Of a stretch of DNA of 35,784 nucleotides, positions 7,166 through 14,727 are shown piece after piece; within the stretch, counting starts at the first letter, position 1, and each line of letters opens with the position of its first letter. The notes below the pieces were generated by a model. It was not told where the DNA came from, made no database searches, and saw only the letters and a program-made list of their open reading frames with translations. A program made the translations under genes and the position numbers. The DNA comes from Lachnospiraceae bacterium NK3A20. Lineage in GTDB: Bacteria; Bacillota; Clostridia; Lachnospirales; Lachnospiraceae. Location of the stretch: the NCBI GenBank assembly GCA_900107575.1, contig FNQX01000032.1:1-35784 (forward strand), read 5' to 3'.

Positions 7166-7195
7166 ATTCCCGGCATGAGAAATCCTGCCGGGAAT
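7166..7195 (+). promoter_or_regulatory. Intercistronic hairpin between precursor and maturase
   Basis: ATTCCCGGCA (7166-7175) pairs perfectly with TGCCGGGAAT (7186-7195) around a ten-base loop. No T run follows, so it is more likely an RNA stabiliser or partial attenuator that sets precursor above enzyme, a common layout in peptide clusters. Confidence 0.6.
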
Positions 7196-7255
7196 CCCGA
7201 TAGTTCTTCGGTTATTCCGATTTCACATAGATGTATATTTGGTCAAGGAGACATA

Positions 7256-8344
7256 ATGAAGCCTTATTTTTCTTTCCAGTGGCATATCACAGATGAATGT
7301 GACCAGCGCTGCAAACATTGCTACATTTTTTCCGGGGGAGATCACATCTGTCTGCAGTCCATGACGTGGCAGCAGATGCAGGATACATTTTATAACTGCC
7401 TCGACTTTTGCGAAGTGTACCAAAGACAGCCCTATTTCTATCTCACCGGAGGAGACCCGATTCTGCATCCCGATTTCTGGCGGCTTCTGGAATTATTTCA
7501 TGAGCACGACATCCCCTTCACGATTATGGGAAATCCATTTCACTTAACGGGTGCTGTCTGCCAGAGGCTGAAAGCCTTAGGCTGCCAGAAATATCAGCTG
7601 AGCATCGACGGTATGAAAGAGACGCATGACTGGTTCCGGAAACCCGGCAGTTTTACCTGTACTTTAGAGAAAATCCAGACAATCAATCAGGCAGGGCTGC
7701 GCAGCGTCGTGATGACCACCGTATCCAAACAAAACTGCCAGGAAGTCCCCGGAATTATTGATGCCGTCGTCGCTGCGGGTGCAAATGTGTTTGCTTTCTC
7801 CCGCTATGTTCCTTCCGGCGGAGAACTGGACACAACTCTTTCGCCGCAGGAATACAGAGCGCTTCTGTCTGTATGTGACAGGAAGTTCAGAGAATACGAA
7901 GCTGCGGGCTGTGAAACATATTTTAATAAAAAAGATCACCTCTGGACCTTGTATGAATACGAAACCGGCACGTTCACGATCCCCGGTTATGCCTGTGACG
8001 GCATGATCTATGGCGGCTGCAACTGTGGCAACTGCCATATCACAATTCTCCCCACGGGTGACATCTACGCCTGCCGCCGCGTGGCGGAAAGCAAGGTTGG
8101 CAACGTTTTTGAAGATCGCTTGGCAGATCTATGGATCACGAACATGGAGGCTTATCGAAATTATGATGCCTTCTCCAAATGCTCACGCTGCAAGCTGCAA
8201 CAGTTCTGCCGTGGATGCCCCGCTGTAGCCAAAGGGTATACCGGCGACTTCTACGGAGATGATCCGCAGTGCTGGGCAAGCGAAGAAAATGGACTACTGA
8301 CGCCGAAAACGGAGGAAAATGAGCATGAAAGCTGTAGTGCTTGA
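7256..8344 (+). CDS. Radical SAM/SPASM peptide maturase, ACGX system
   Basis: A 362-residue radical SAM enzyme. The CX3CX2C cluster ligands are C15, C19 and C22 (CDQRCKHC), and YLTGGDP near residue 63 is the GGE-like SAM-binding motif. From about residue 255 a SPASM domain carries many cysteines: CDGMIYGGCNCGNC, then ITILPTGDIYACRR, GNVFEDRLADLW, and KCSRCKLQQFCRGCPA, enough for auxiliary iron-sulfur clusters. It should modify the ACGX peptide encoded immediately upstream; the bond formed is unknown, thioether formation at the Cys being one possibility. The ATG at 7256 has AAGGAG five bases upstream; the in-frame ATG at 7175 lies within the hairpin region and lacks a good site. Its 3' end overlaps the next gene by 20 bases. 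Confidence 0.9.
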   Translation: MKPYFSFQWHITDECDQRCKHCYIFSGGDHICLQSMTWQQMQDTFYNCLDFCEVYQRQPYFYLTGGDPILHPDFWRLLELFHEHDIPFTIMGNPFHLTGAVCQRLKALGCQKYQLSIDGMKETHDWFRKPGSFTCTLEKIQTINQAGLRSVVMTTVSKQNCQEVPGIIDAVVAAGANVFAFSRYVPSGGELDTTLSPQEYRALLSVCDRKFREYEAAGCETYFNKKDHLWTLYEYETGTFTIPGYACDGMIYGGCNCGNCHITILPTGDIYACRRVAESKVGNVFEDRLADLWITNMEAYRNYDAFSKCSRCKLQQFCRGCPAVAKGYTGDFYGDDPQCWASEENGLLTPKTEENEHESCSA

Positions 8345-9272
8345 CAAGATCACAGAAGGAAAAGATATTGTTTTGTCTGATGTTCCGATTCCCGAAGTCC
8401 GTCCCGGTTGGGTGCTCATAAAGGTGAAAGCCTTCGGGCTGAATCATTCCGAGAAGTTGCTGCGCCTTGGTGAAATCCGCGCGGACTATATTCAAAAGCC
8501 GATCATTCCCGGTATTGAGTGCGTAGGGGAGATCGTCGATCCCTCCGATAGTGAACTGGCTGTCGGACAAAAGGTAATCGCGCTGATGGGCGGCATGGGA
8601 CGTTCTTTCCACGGAAGCTACGCTGAGTACGCACTTCTGCCCCGCAGGAGCGTGTTTACGGTAGACAGCAGCCTCTCATGGGAAGCGCTGGGAGCCGTGC
8701 CGGAAACCTATTTTACCGCATGGGGCAGTCTCTTTGAGTGCCTGCATCTGACCTCTGACGATACGCTTCTGATCCGCGGCGCGACCTGCGCGCTTGGATA
8801 TGCTTCCATACAGATTGCAAAGGCATTGGGATGTAAAGTAATTGCCACCACTCATAGAGAGGATAAGCTGCCGCTGATTGCAGAAGCGGACGAGGCCATC
8901 ATGGATGACGGCAGGCTAGCGGGAAAGGTACACGGTGTCACCAAAGCGCTTGACCTGATCGGTCCCCGCAATCTGAAGAACACCTTAACAGCCGTGGAAA
9001 AGGGCGGGATCGTCTGCCAGACAGGACTTCTGGGCGGTGTCTATGCTCTGAATGGTTTTGATCCCATTAAAGACATCCCCAACGGGGTCTATCTTACCGG
9101 CTTCTTCTCCAACTATCCGACGCAGCAGGTCATGGATGAGATCTTTGCCTTCCTGCATGAGAAGAAGCTCATCCCTGTCAGCGGAGAAGTGTTTGGCTTC
9201 GATGAAATCCGAGAAGCTGTTATTGCGCAGGACGAAGGCAAGGTCAATGGAAAAATCGTCGTAACCCTGTGA
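8325..9272 (+). CDS. MDR-family alcohol dehydrogenase / quinone oxidoreductase-like protein
   Basis: A 315-residue medium-chain reductase of the quinone oxidoreductase type. It opens MKAVVLDKITEGKD, has the GroES-like block GLNHSEKLLRLGE, IIPGIECVGEIVD, and a Rossmann NADPH-binding region with LLIRGATCALGYASIQIAKALG near residue 155. The catalytic zinc cysteine/histidine ligands of classical alcohol dehydrogenases are not evident, which fits a zinc-independent quinone/enone reductase. GGAGG is nine bases before the ATG at 8325; an ATG two codons earlier (8319) is possible. It overlaps the maturase gene, so translation is coupled. A role in detoxifying electrophiles, or in reducing the peptide product, is inference from context with HxlR and SirTM genes. 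Confidence 0.8.
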   Translation: MKAVVLDKITEGKDIVLSDVPIPEVRPGWVLIKVKAFGLNHSEKLLRLGEIRADYIQKPIIPGIECVGEIVDPSDSELAVGQKVIALMGGMGRSFHGSYAEYALLPRRSVFTVDSSLSWEALGAVPETYFTAWGSLFECLHLTSDDTLLIRGATCALGYASIQIAKALGCKVIATTHREDKLPLIAEADEAIMDDGRLAGKVHGVTKALDLIGPRNLKNTLTAVEKGGIVCQTGLLGGVYALNGFDPIKDIPNGVYLTGFFSNYPTQQVMDEIFAFLHEKKLIPVSGEVFGFDEIREAVIAQDEGKVNGKIVVTL

Positions 9273-9320
9273 GCAAAGAATCCAGATTGAATGACAGATA
9301 ACCTATAGAGAGGCGGCAAG

Positions 9321-10109
9321 ATGACTCAGACCAGGAGACGTCAGTATCTCATACAGTACCTTTTAGATGAGCAGCCCAAATACCGCAATATACAGATACC
9401 GCCCGACGAAACCGGTCAGAAAAGGCTGTTACGAAGTCTCCTCAATATCCGTATGCCCGGATCAATCGATAAAAATCTCCTATCTGTACAGGATGAGTAT
9501 CTGCAGGAAGAAACAAGGCGAAAAGGTGTCACTGCACTTGCCAATCTGGTGCCTCTTACGCCCGGGCTTTATCTTTGGCAGGGCGACATTACAACCCTCG
9601 CCTGCGACGCTATCGTAAACGCCGCAAACTCCGGCATGACCGGTTGCTATCAGCCCTGCCATAACTGCATCGACAACTGTATCCATACGTATGCCGGTAT
9701 CCAGCTTCGGAATACCTGTGCTGAGATGATGAAAAAGCAGGGGCACGAGGAACCCGCCGGACAAGCGAAGATCACGCCCGCCTACAATCTTCCGTGTAAA
9801 TATGTGATTCATACAGTTGGCCCCATTGTGCAAGGAAGACTCACTAATAACCATGAAAAACTGCTGGCTTCCTGCTACCGATCCTGCCTGGAACTTGCAG
9901 AAGAAAACGGATGCGGAAGCCTTGCGTTTTGCTGCATCTCCACCGGTGTCTTCGGTTTTCCGCAAAAGCGGGCAGCGGAAATTGCCATACAGGCCGTACA
10001 GGATTACCTTACAGCGACAGGCAGCAAGACCCGGGTAATTTTCAATGTGTTTAAGGATACTGATTATGAAATCTACCGCAACTTACTCAGCAGTAAAAGT
10101 CTCAGATAG
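9321..10109 (+). CDS. Zinc-containing macrodomain protein-ADP-ribose hydrolase
   Basis: A 262-residue macrodomain enzyme. After an N-terminal extension of about 80 residues comes the macrodomain with WQGDITTLACDAIVNAANS (about 87-104), the ADP-ribose loop, then GCYQPCHNCIDNCIH (108-122), whose cysteine/histidine cluster is the zinc insertion of the class found beside SirTM sirtuins (Zn-macro). ITPAYNLPCKYVIHTVGP and ISTGVFGFP complete the fold. Such enzymes remove ADP-ribose put on by SirTM. The sirtuin gene overlaps its 3' end by 44 bases, which supports that pairing here. The start ATG follows AGAGGCGGCAAG. All nucleotide-binding motifs look intact. Confidence 0.9.
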   Translation: MTQTRRRQYLIQYLLDEQPKYRNIQIPPDETGQKRLLRSLLNIRMPGSIDKNLLSVQDEYLQEETRRKGVTALANLVPLTPGLYLWQGDITTLACDAIVNAANSGMTGCYQPCHNCIDNCIHTYAGIQLRNTCAEMMKKQGHEEPAGQAKITPAYNLPCKYVIHTVGPIVQGRLTNNHEKLLASCYRSCLELAEENGCGSLAFCCISTGVFGFPQKRAAEIAIQAVQDYLTATGSKTRVIFNVFKDTDYEIYRNLLSSKSLR

Positions 10110-10986
10110 CGCGAACCAGCTGAAAGAAATCTTTGCCGACTTCCAGGCCATCGTCATCGGTGCTGGCGCAGGGCTCTCCACTTCGGCAGGATTTGTCTAT
10201 AACGGGGAGCGTTTTGACCGGTATTTCTCCGATTTTGCATCAAAGTATCACTTTACGGATATGTACTCCGGCGGCTTCTATCCTTATGATACTCAGGAGG
10301 AGTTCTGGGCTTACTGGAGCCGGTATATCTGGGTGAACCGCTATATGGATGCTCCAAAGCCTGTCTATGAGAATCTGCTGCGACTGATAAAAGATAAAGA
10401 TTATTTTGTCATCACCACAAATGTAGACCATTGCTTCCAGAAGGCGGAATTTGACAAGTACCGTCTGTTCTATACGCAGGGAGATTACGGCTTATTTCAA
10501 TGCAGCACGCCGTGCCACAGCAAGACCTATGAAAATGAGGAAATAATTCGGAAAATGGTACTCTCGCAGGGCTGGCAAATCACCGACCGAGGCGAACTGA
10601 TTGCTCCGGTTCACGGAGCTCTAAAAATGAGAGTACCAACAGATCTCATTCCCGTATGTCCCGTTTGCGGTAAGCCTTTGACCATGACCCTTCGGTCCGA
10701 TCACCGATTCGTCGAAGATTCAGGCTGGCATCAGGCCGCAGAGCGATACGAGAAGTTTCTCCAAACCCGAAGCGGGCGTATTCTCTTTCTGGAACTCGGC
10801 GTCGGATATAACACACCCGGTATTATTAAGTACCCCTTCTGGCAGATGACCGCCTCCAATGAGGCGGCCTTCTATCTCTGCATCAATCAGGGGGACGCTG
10901 TCTGCCCTAATGAGATCAAGTCTCGCTCAATGTGCATGAACGAAGATATCGGAAAAGTAATTATCGAACATCCTCTTTTGTTTTGA
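10066..10986 (+). CDS. Class M sirtuin (SirTM-type ADP-ribosyltransferase)
   Basis: A 306-residue Sir2-fold protein. NAD-binding motifs are GAGAGLSTSAG (32-42) and TTNVDH (117-122). Where canonical sirtuins have the catalytic His in an HG motif, this protein has Q138 in TQGDYGLFQC, the replacement reported for SirTM enzymes, which act as protein ADP-ribosyltransferases rather than deacylases (Rack and colleagues, staphylococcal and streptococcal systems). Structural zinc cysteines are likely C146, C150, C198 and C201. The ATG at 10066 has AAGGA eight bases upstream and is preferred over the ATG at 10045. Translation is coupled to the macrodomain gene by a 44-base overlap. In described operons the target is a lipoylated GcvH-like protein; none is encoded here, so the target is open. 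Its 3' end overlaps the convergent relaxase gene by 26 bases. Confidence 0.9.
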   Translation: MKSTATYSAVKVSDSANQLKEIFADFQAIVIGAGAGLSTSAGFVYNGERFDRYFSDFASKYHFTDMYSGGFYPYDTQEEFWAYWSRYIWVNRYMDAPKPVYENLLRLIKDKDYFVITTNVDHCFQKAEFDKYRLFYTQGDYGLFQCSTPCHSKTYENEEIIRKMVLSQGWQITDRGELIAPVHGALKMRVPTDLIPVCPVCGKPLTMTLRSDHRFVEDSGWHQAAERYEKFLQTRSGRILFLELGVGYNTPGIIKYPFWQMTASNEAAFYLCINQGDAVCPNEIKSRSMCMNEDIGKVIIEHPLLF

Positions 10987-12361
10987 TGTGTGTTTGTTCC
11001 TCGACTCCTCTGGAAAAATCTCCCTTGCGAATCAGGGCCTCCTTCTCGTATTTTCTGAGTGATGCAATAATGCTCTCTTTCTGCGGTTCTGTCCGCTTCA
11101 TCGACTCCAGCAGCTTGCAGGACTTCTCATACGCCTTGGTGAAGGCGGCGACATTTTTATACCCGGCGCGCTTTACGATCTTGTCCGGTTCCGCGATTGC
11201 ATTCTCGTATTCCAGAAGGGAAGCCGCGAGTTCCTTTGCCGCTTTTGTTTTCATCCCCCGTTTGAAGATGTTCGCCGGTTTGGAAGCCTCCGCCGAGAAG
11301 GCCTGTGCCCTCTCACAGCGATGTCTTGCCGCCGCGATCACCTGATTCTGATGTAGGAGATCTTTCCGCACTCCCTGCATCCTACGGAAGACCTCCGCAT
11401 CGAAGACAGGTTCCTTGTGTACTTTCTTTGGAATCGTCCGGATCAGATCGAGCAGTACACGGATCGCCGCCTGGAGAATCGCACTCAGAAGATCCGGATG
11501 AAAGCCGGTCTTCTCGATTGATTCATGGATCGGCTCCTGGATGCAGTCCTTCTTCACCTGACAGATCTTCTCCTCCGGAAGTCCGGCGGTCAGCGCCTCA
11601 TCCACGACATGATTCCACTCCTGCCGTTTGGCATTGTCCGCCTGGATCTCCGCCTCCCTGGGATTGTGCTTTCCGATCTTCTTTGTCGCAAGATAAGGCC
11701 CGTCATGACGGAACACGGTGAGCTTGCTCTGATCCTCTTTTACCAGTTCGTTGATAAAGTCCGTGTACATTTCCTTGACTCCGGCGGTGAAGGCTTTGCT
11801 CTTGAAGATTGTCTCCTTTGACTGGAAGTTTCGGATATCGTAGGTGTCTCCCTTGGCGACGATATAGCAACCTTTGCGGATCTCACCATTCTCATCAAGG
11901 ATCTCTTTCTTCGTTCGCACATGCTTGTCATGCTCATCAAAGAACATGTTTCGGCTCGCTTTCTTGAACTCGGCGTGTTCCAGGAGCTTCCGTTCCGAAA
12001 AAATCAGATGGATATGATAGTTGGTCATCGCCTTGTTGTGATGCAGCGCCGCGACCACGTCCGTCCCGTATTCCAGCTTGAACTTCATCACAAAGAGCTT
12101 CAATAACTGCTCCCGATCATACTTCTGAAACTCCTCAGGGAGAGAGATGATCAACTCCCTCGCCTCAATGCAGCTTCCCACCGTTCCGCTGCTTAGGAAA
12201 TCTTCCTGATTCTGTTTCGCGAGGAAGTCCCAGAACTTCGGATTGTCCACGGTGGAGAAGGTGCAGTAGAGATGTTCTTGTCTTTTCGGATTGCTGATGT
12301 AATCAATCCGCCCCTTTACGTCTGTCAGCTTCGTATGCTGAATAAATGAATGTCGTCCGAT
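10961..12361 (-). CDS. MobA/MobL-family relaxase (start codon not ATG)
   Basis: The protein is a MOBQ-type relaxase that would nick and lead the DNA strand in conjugative mobilization. The HUH metal site is TNYHIHLIFSERKL; upstream lies SFIQHTKLTDVKGRIDYISN, which includes the likely catalytic tyrosine region. A helical lysine-rich C-terminal half (about 200 residues) follows. The homologous N-terminus extends about 37 codons beyond the first GTG (12250) to a TAA at 12367-12365, with no ATG or TTG; AAAGGAG at 12374-12368 precedes an ATC codon at 12361. Either ATC is used or the start codon has mutated. With 466 residues it is otherwise complete. It is the last gene of the minus-strand mobilization module and meets the sirtuin gene tail to tail. 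Confidence 0.8.
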   Translation of the reverse strand: MGRHSFIQHTKLTDVKGRIDYISNPKRQEHLYCTFSTVDNPKFWDFLAKQNQEDFLSSGTVGSCIEARELIISLPEEFQKYDREQLLKLFVMKFKLEYGTDVVAALHHNKAMTNYHIHLIFSERKLLEHAEFKKASRNMFFDEHDKHVRTKKEILDENGEIRKGCYIVAKGDTYDIRNFQSKETIFKSKAFTAGVKEMYTDFINELVKEDQSKLTVFRHDGPYLATKKIGKHNPREAEIQADNAKRQEWNHVVDEALTAGLPEEKICQVKKDCIQEPIHESIEKTGFHPDLLSAILQAAIRVLLDLIRTIPKKVHKEPVFDAEVFRRMQGVRKDLLHQNQVIAAARHRCERAQAFSAEASKPANIFKRGMKTKAAKELAASLLEYENAIAEPDKIVKRAGYKNVAAFTKAYEKSCKLLESMKRTEPQKESIIASLRKYEKEALIRKGDFSRGVEEQTHIKTKEDVR

Positions 12362-12439
12362 GGCTTACTCCTTTCCGCTCCGATGATGGAGCAATTCGGA
12401 ACAGCCAGATTAGCAAACTGTGCTGGTTCCGTTTATGCG

Positions 12440-12600
12440 CGTTTCCGCGCTTTTGCCACGGCGCAGCCTTCGACCTCGAATAAATTCGAGGTACGCGGCA
12501 GTCGCCATATGCCGCCGTAAGCGGCGCATCTGGCTCGATGCAATCGCGAAATACACAGAGCATAACCGCAGGTTGTGCGATGGGTGTATTTCGCTCTCAA
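12440..12600. other. Structured non-coding stretch, candidate oriT
   Basis: This segment upstream of the relaxase gene is packed with inverted repeats: ACCTCGAAT/ATTCGAGGT at 12473-12492 with a two-base loop; GCCGC/GCGGC at 12511-12525 around CGTAA; and GCGAAATACAC (12546-12556) with its complement GTGTATTTCGC (12584-12594) around a 27-base loop. MOBQ transfer origins lie beside the relaxase gene and contain such repeats next to a nick site. I cannot place the nick. The 145-codon minus frame through it has no family resemblance and looks non-coding. Confidence 0.45.
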
Positions 12601-12797
12601 TCGCCGAGGGCTCTCTTTTCATGTTTTCCCTGTTTGCTTTTGCATTTTTCATCGCCGTTTCCGGCGCCTTGTTTTTGATTTTGCCCGTATCCGGGCACCT
12701 TATCTTTTCCCGCTTTTCCATTTGTACCTGCCTGTAATCTGTGAACTTTTCCTCCAAATCCGCATCCCCCCCCGGCCTTTTGCTTAATCGCCTTTCT

Positions 12798-12820
12798 ACA
12801 GGAACGTGCCACGTTCCTGT
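12798..12820. repeat. Near-perfect 23-bp palindrome
   Basis: ACAGGAACGTG and CACGTTCCTGT are perfect complements separated by a single C. It lies just downstream of the small-protein gene in the mobilization module. It may be a protein-binding operator or a cruciform/ssDNA hairpin; no T run follows. Confidence 0.5.
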
Positions 12821-12840
12821 GTCAGTCACGAAGGAACTGC

Positions 12841-13077
12841 CTACCACCTGAAATCTTCCGGCACGCCCTTCTCATCCAGATAGGTCTGTCTCGCTTTTTC
12901 TCTCTCTGCGAGTGTCGTTGCTGTCTTCGATGTTTCATAGAGTTCATGGCGATACAGTGCGTTCATTTTCTTTTCCAGCTCTTTTCGGATTCGTTCTTCA
13001 TCTCCTCGTAGATCAAAGAGATGATATCGAATCAAAGCAAGGAAGAGTTCCCTTGAGATCTGTACATTCTTTTTCAT
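12841..13077 (-). CDS. Small mobile-element protein of unknown function
   Basis: A 78-residue, highly charged helical protein, MKKNVQISRELFLALIRYHL at the start and YLDEKGVPEDFRW at the end. I recognise it as a family common in clostridial mobilizable elements between replication/mobilization genes (sometimes given the misleading label complexin-2); no function is known. The start at 13077 has AAAGGA upstream; an apparent extension to 13173 merely translates a 9-bp DNA repeat array. It lies between the RepA-like ATPase and the oriT-like stretch on the same strand, so a role in replication or relaxosome assembly is possible but unproven. Confidence 0.7.
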   Translation of the reverse strand: MKKNVQISRELFLALIRYHLFDLRGDEERIRKELEKKMNALYRHELYETSKTATTLAEREKARQTYLDEKGVPEDFRW

Positions 13078-13093
13078 CGTTTTTTCCTTTCCC

Positions 13094-13173
13094 GTGACGA
13101 TGGTGACGGTCGTGACGGTCTTTTGCAGACCGGGCACTCCCATAATCATCGTCACCATCGTCACGACCGTCAC
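13094..13173. repeat. Iteron-like array: two opposed triplets of a 9-bp repeat
   Basis: On the plus strand 13094-13120 is GTGACGATG, GTGACGGTC, GTGACGGTC in perfect tandem. On the minus strand 13173-13147 is GTGACGGTC, GTGACGATG, GTGACGATG. The two triplets face each other across 26 bases. The array lies directly after the RepA-like ATPase gene (overlapping its stop) and before the small gene. Such direct repeats next to a RepA-type gene suggest an origin or an autoregulatory site. Confidence 0.65.
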
Positions 13174-14405
13174 CTTGATTCCTTTTTCAGCTGGAAATGA
13201 AGGAACCTGCCATTGTGATTTCTACTGCTCTCATATCGGATTCCGTACTCGTTCAAAAGTCGCGCTGCATTGACATTCAGCTTCATTGACAGCGTATTCG
13301 GTGGAATCTCCAGTCCAAGTTTCTCCGCAAGCTCCGTTGCCCTCCCTGACCATTCCGGCGTTTGTTCTGTAACAAGTTTCGCAACCGCTTCCAGTACAGG
13401 CTCCGGTTTCTCCATGCGCCGCTCTGTCTCCGCCTTGTCCAGTTCCCAGACAAGAGAATCCTCATTCCGATTCAAATAGAAGGTCTGATCCGGCTGATCT
13501 CTTCCGGACACCTCCAGCACGGCCTCACAGCTGGTTCTCTTGTCCTTGTGAAGAAGAAAGGCCCCGTCCGCAGCTCCCAGAAGACCATTCGTACCGGAGA
13601 TCATCTCGAACCTGTCGTCTGCCTGCTGTTTTCTCGTGTGATGGACCAGGAGCAGGCAGATGCCGTTGTTGTCCGTGAATTTTTTCAACCGGGTGATGAC
13701 TTTGTAGTCACTGGCGTAACTGTATTTATCATCTCCGACTTCCCGGATCTTTTGCAGCGTATCAATGATGATCAGACTGGTATCCGGATGTTCCTTCACA
13801 AAGTTTTGCAGCTGCTCATCCAGTCCATTGTCCAGCTGTCCCGCACTGACGGTCAGATACATATCCTCGCTGCACTCTGTCCCGAACATTCGGTACAACC
13901 TCTCCTGCAACCTTCCGTATCCATCCTCCAGCGCCAGGTAGAGCACGGTGCCCTTTCGGACGGGATAGCCCCAGAGTTCCGTTCCCGTACTGACATGCCA
14001 GGCAATCTGCGCCATCAGGAAGCTCTTGCCCAGTTTCGGCGAACCGACAAAGAGATAGGTTCCCGGATAGAGGAACCCATTGATCACCGGCGGCCGGTTC
14101 TGATAGATCCTGTCGTAAAGCTCTGTCATGGTGACAGTGTTCAGGTAGCGGGGATCCAGGCTCCGCTGTAGTTTCTTCCAGGCTTCTGCTTCGTTCAGGC
14201 CTTCCTCCTCGTTGCCGGCTTCTTCCTCGCCGCATACCTCCGCTTCATTTGCCTTTTCTGCGTCCAACGCTCCGGCATTTGCCCTGTTTCCGTTGATCTT
14301 AGGAGTTCCATCGTCTATACTGTTTTTGAAATTGTTTACGGAAGGCTGCTCCGCGTCTGCGCCAACAGACGTGATTAGGGCAGTCTTTTCTTTTGTCTCA
14401 CTCAT
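13170..14405 (-). CDS. RepA-like RecA-fold ATPase
   Basis: A 411-residue protein. After an acidic, low-complexity N-terminus (about residues 1-75) comes a RecA-type ATPase core: Walker A GSPKLGKS (121-128), LYLALEDGYGRLQERL, Walker B LIIIDTLQ (210-217), then LLLVHHTRKQ and SGTNGLLGAADGAF. These are the motifs of hexameric RepA helicases of plasmids and mobilizable elements, so it likely acts in element replication. A C-terminal winged-helix-like region follows. The ATG at 14405 has GGAGG six bases upstream; the ATG at 14411 abuts it. It overlaps the preceding ribbon-helix-helix-like gene by eight bases. It has no obvious lesion. Confidence 0.8.
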   Translation of the reverse strand: MSETKEKTALITSVGADAEQPSVNNFKNSIDDGTPKINGNRANAGALDAEKANEAEVCGEEEAGNEEEGLNEAEAWKKLQRSLDPRYLNTVTMTELYDRIYQNRPPVINGFLYPGTYLFVGSPKLGKSFLMAQIAWHVSTGTELWGYPVRKGTVLYLALEDGYGRLQERLYRMFGTECSEDMYLTVSAGQLDNGLDEQLQNFVKEHPDTSLIIIDTLQKIREVGDDKYSYASDYKVITRLKKFTDNNGICLLLVHHTRKQQADDRFEMISGTNGLLGAADGAFLLHKDKRTSCEAVLEVSGRDQPDQTFYLNRNEDSLVWELDKAETERRMEKPEPVLEAVAKLVTEQTPEWSGRATELAEKLGLEIPPNTLSMKLNVNAARLLNEYGIRYESSRNHNGRFLHFQLKKESR

Positions 14406-14727
14406 CTGCATCCTCCTTCATTCCATACAAGGTCCGATTGATCTGCCGGATGACATCCAGAAGATCACGGTCGGCAGCTTCTTTGTTCTCTATCCTCTGG
14501 AGCTCCTTCAGTACGCTCTCCAATTCATTTCTCAGCATCTTGTAGGTTCTGGGAGAAGCCCTGACGGTCACTTCTTCCTGAAGTGCTCTATGGATCAGAT
14601 ACTCCTGCTTCTGCAAGCCGGAGATCCGCACATAGCTGTCCAGCTTCTTCGCTTCCTCCGGCGACATCCGGAAAGCAACCGTTTTGTTTCTCCACCGGTT
14701 TTTGTTGTCCTTTTTCTTAGCTGACAT
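14398..14727 (-). CDS. Ribbon-helix-helix-like mobilization accessory protein (MobC-type)
   Basis: A 109-residue basic protein: MSAKKKDNKNRWRNKTVAFR then SPEEAKKLDSYVRISGLQKQEYLI, which is the pattern of a ribbon-helix-helix DNA-binding domain (strand KTVAFRM, then two helices), followed by a helical C-terminus with ELESVLKELQRIENKE. MobC-like accessory proteins in MOBQ systems look like this and help the relaxase open oriT; a role as a repressor is also possible. The start ATG at 14727 with GGAGG seven bases upstream overlaps the 3' end of the integrase gene by 11 bases, and its stop overlaps the ATPase start, so the genes are translationally chained. Confidence 0.7.
   Translation of the reverse strand: MSAKKKDNKNRWRNKTVAFRMSPEEAKKLDSYVRISGLQKQEYLIHRALQEEVTVRASPRTYKMLRNELESVLKELQRIENKEAADRDLLDVIRQINRTLYGMKEDADE

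Noticed and set aside
12410-12847. 145-codon minus frame across the oriT-like stretch
   Set aside because: No family resemblance, no good start, and the DNA is dominated by inverted repeats; treated as non-coding.
13078-13173. N-terminal extension of the small mobilization protein
   Set aside because: It only translates the 9-bp repeat array; a proper ribosome binding site is at the ATG at 13077.
13362-14171. Long plus-strand frame opposite the RepA-like ATPase
   Set aside because: Composition shadow of the ATPase gene; no start signal or recognisable domain.
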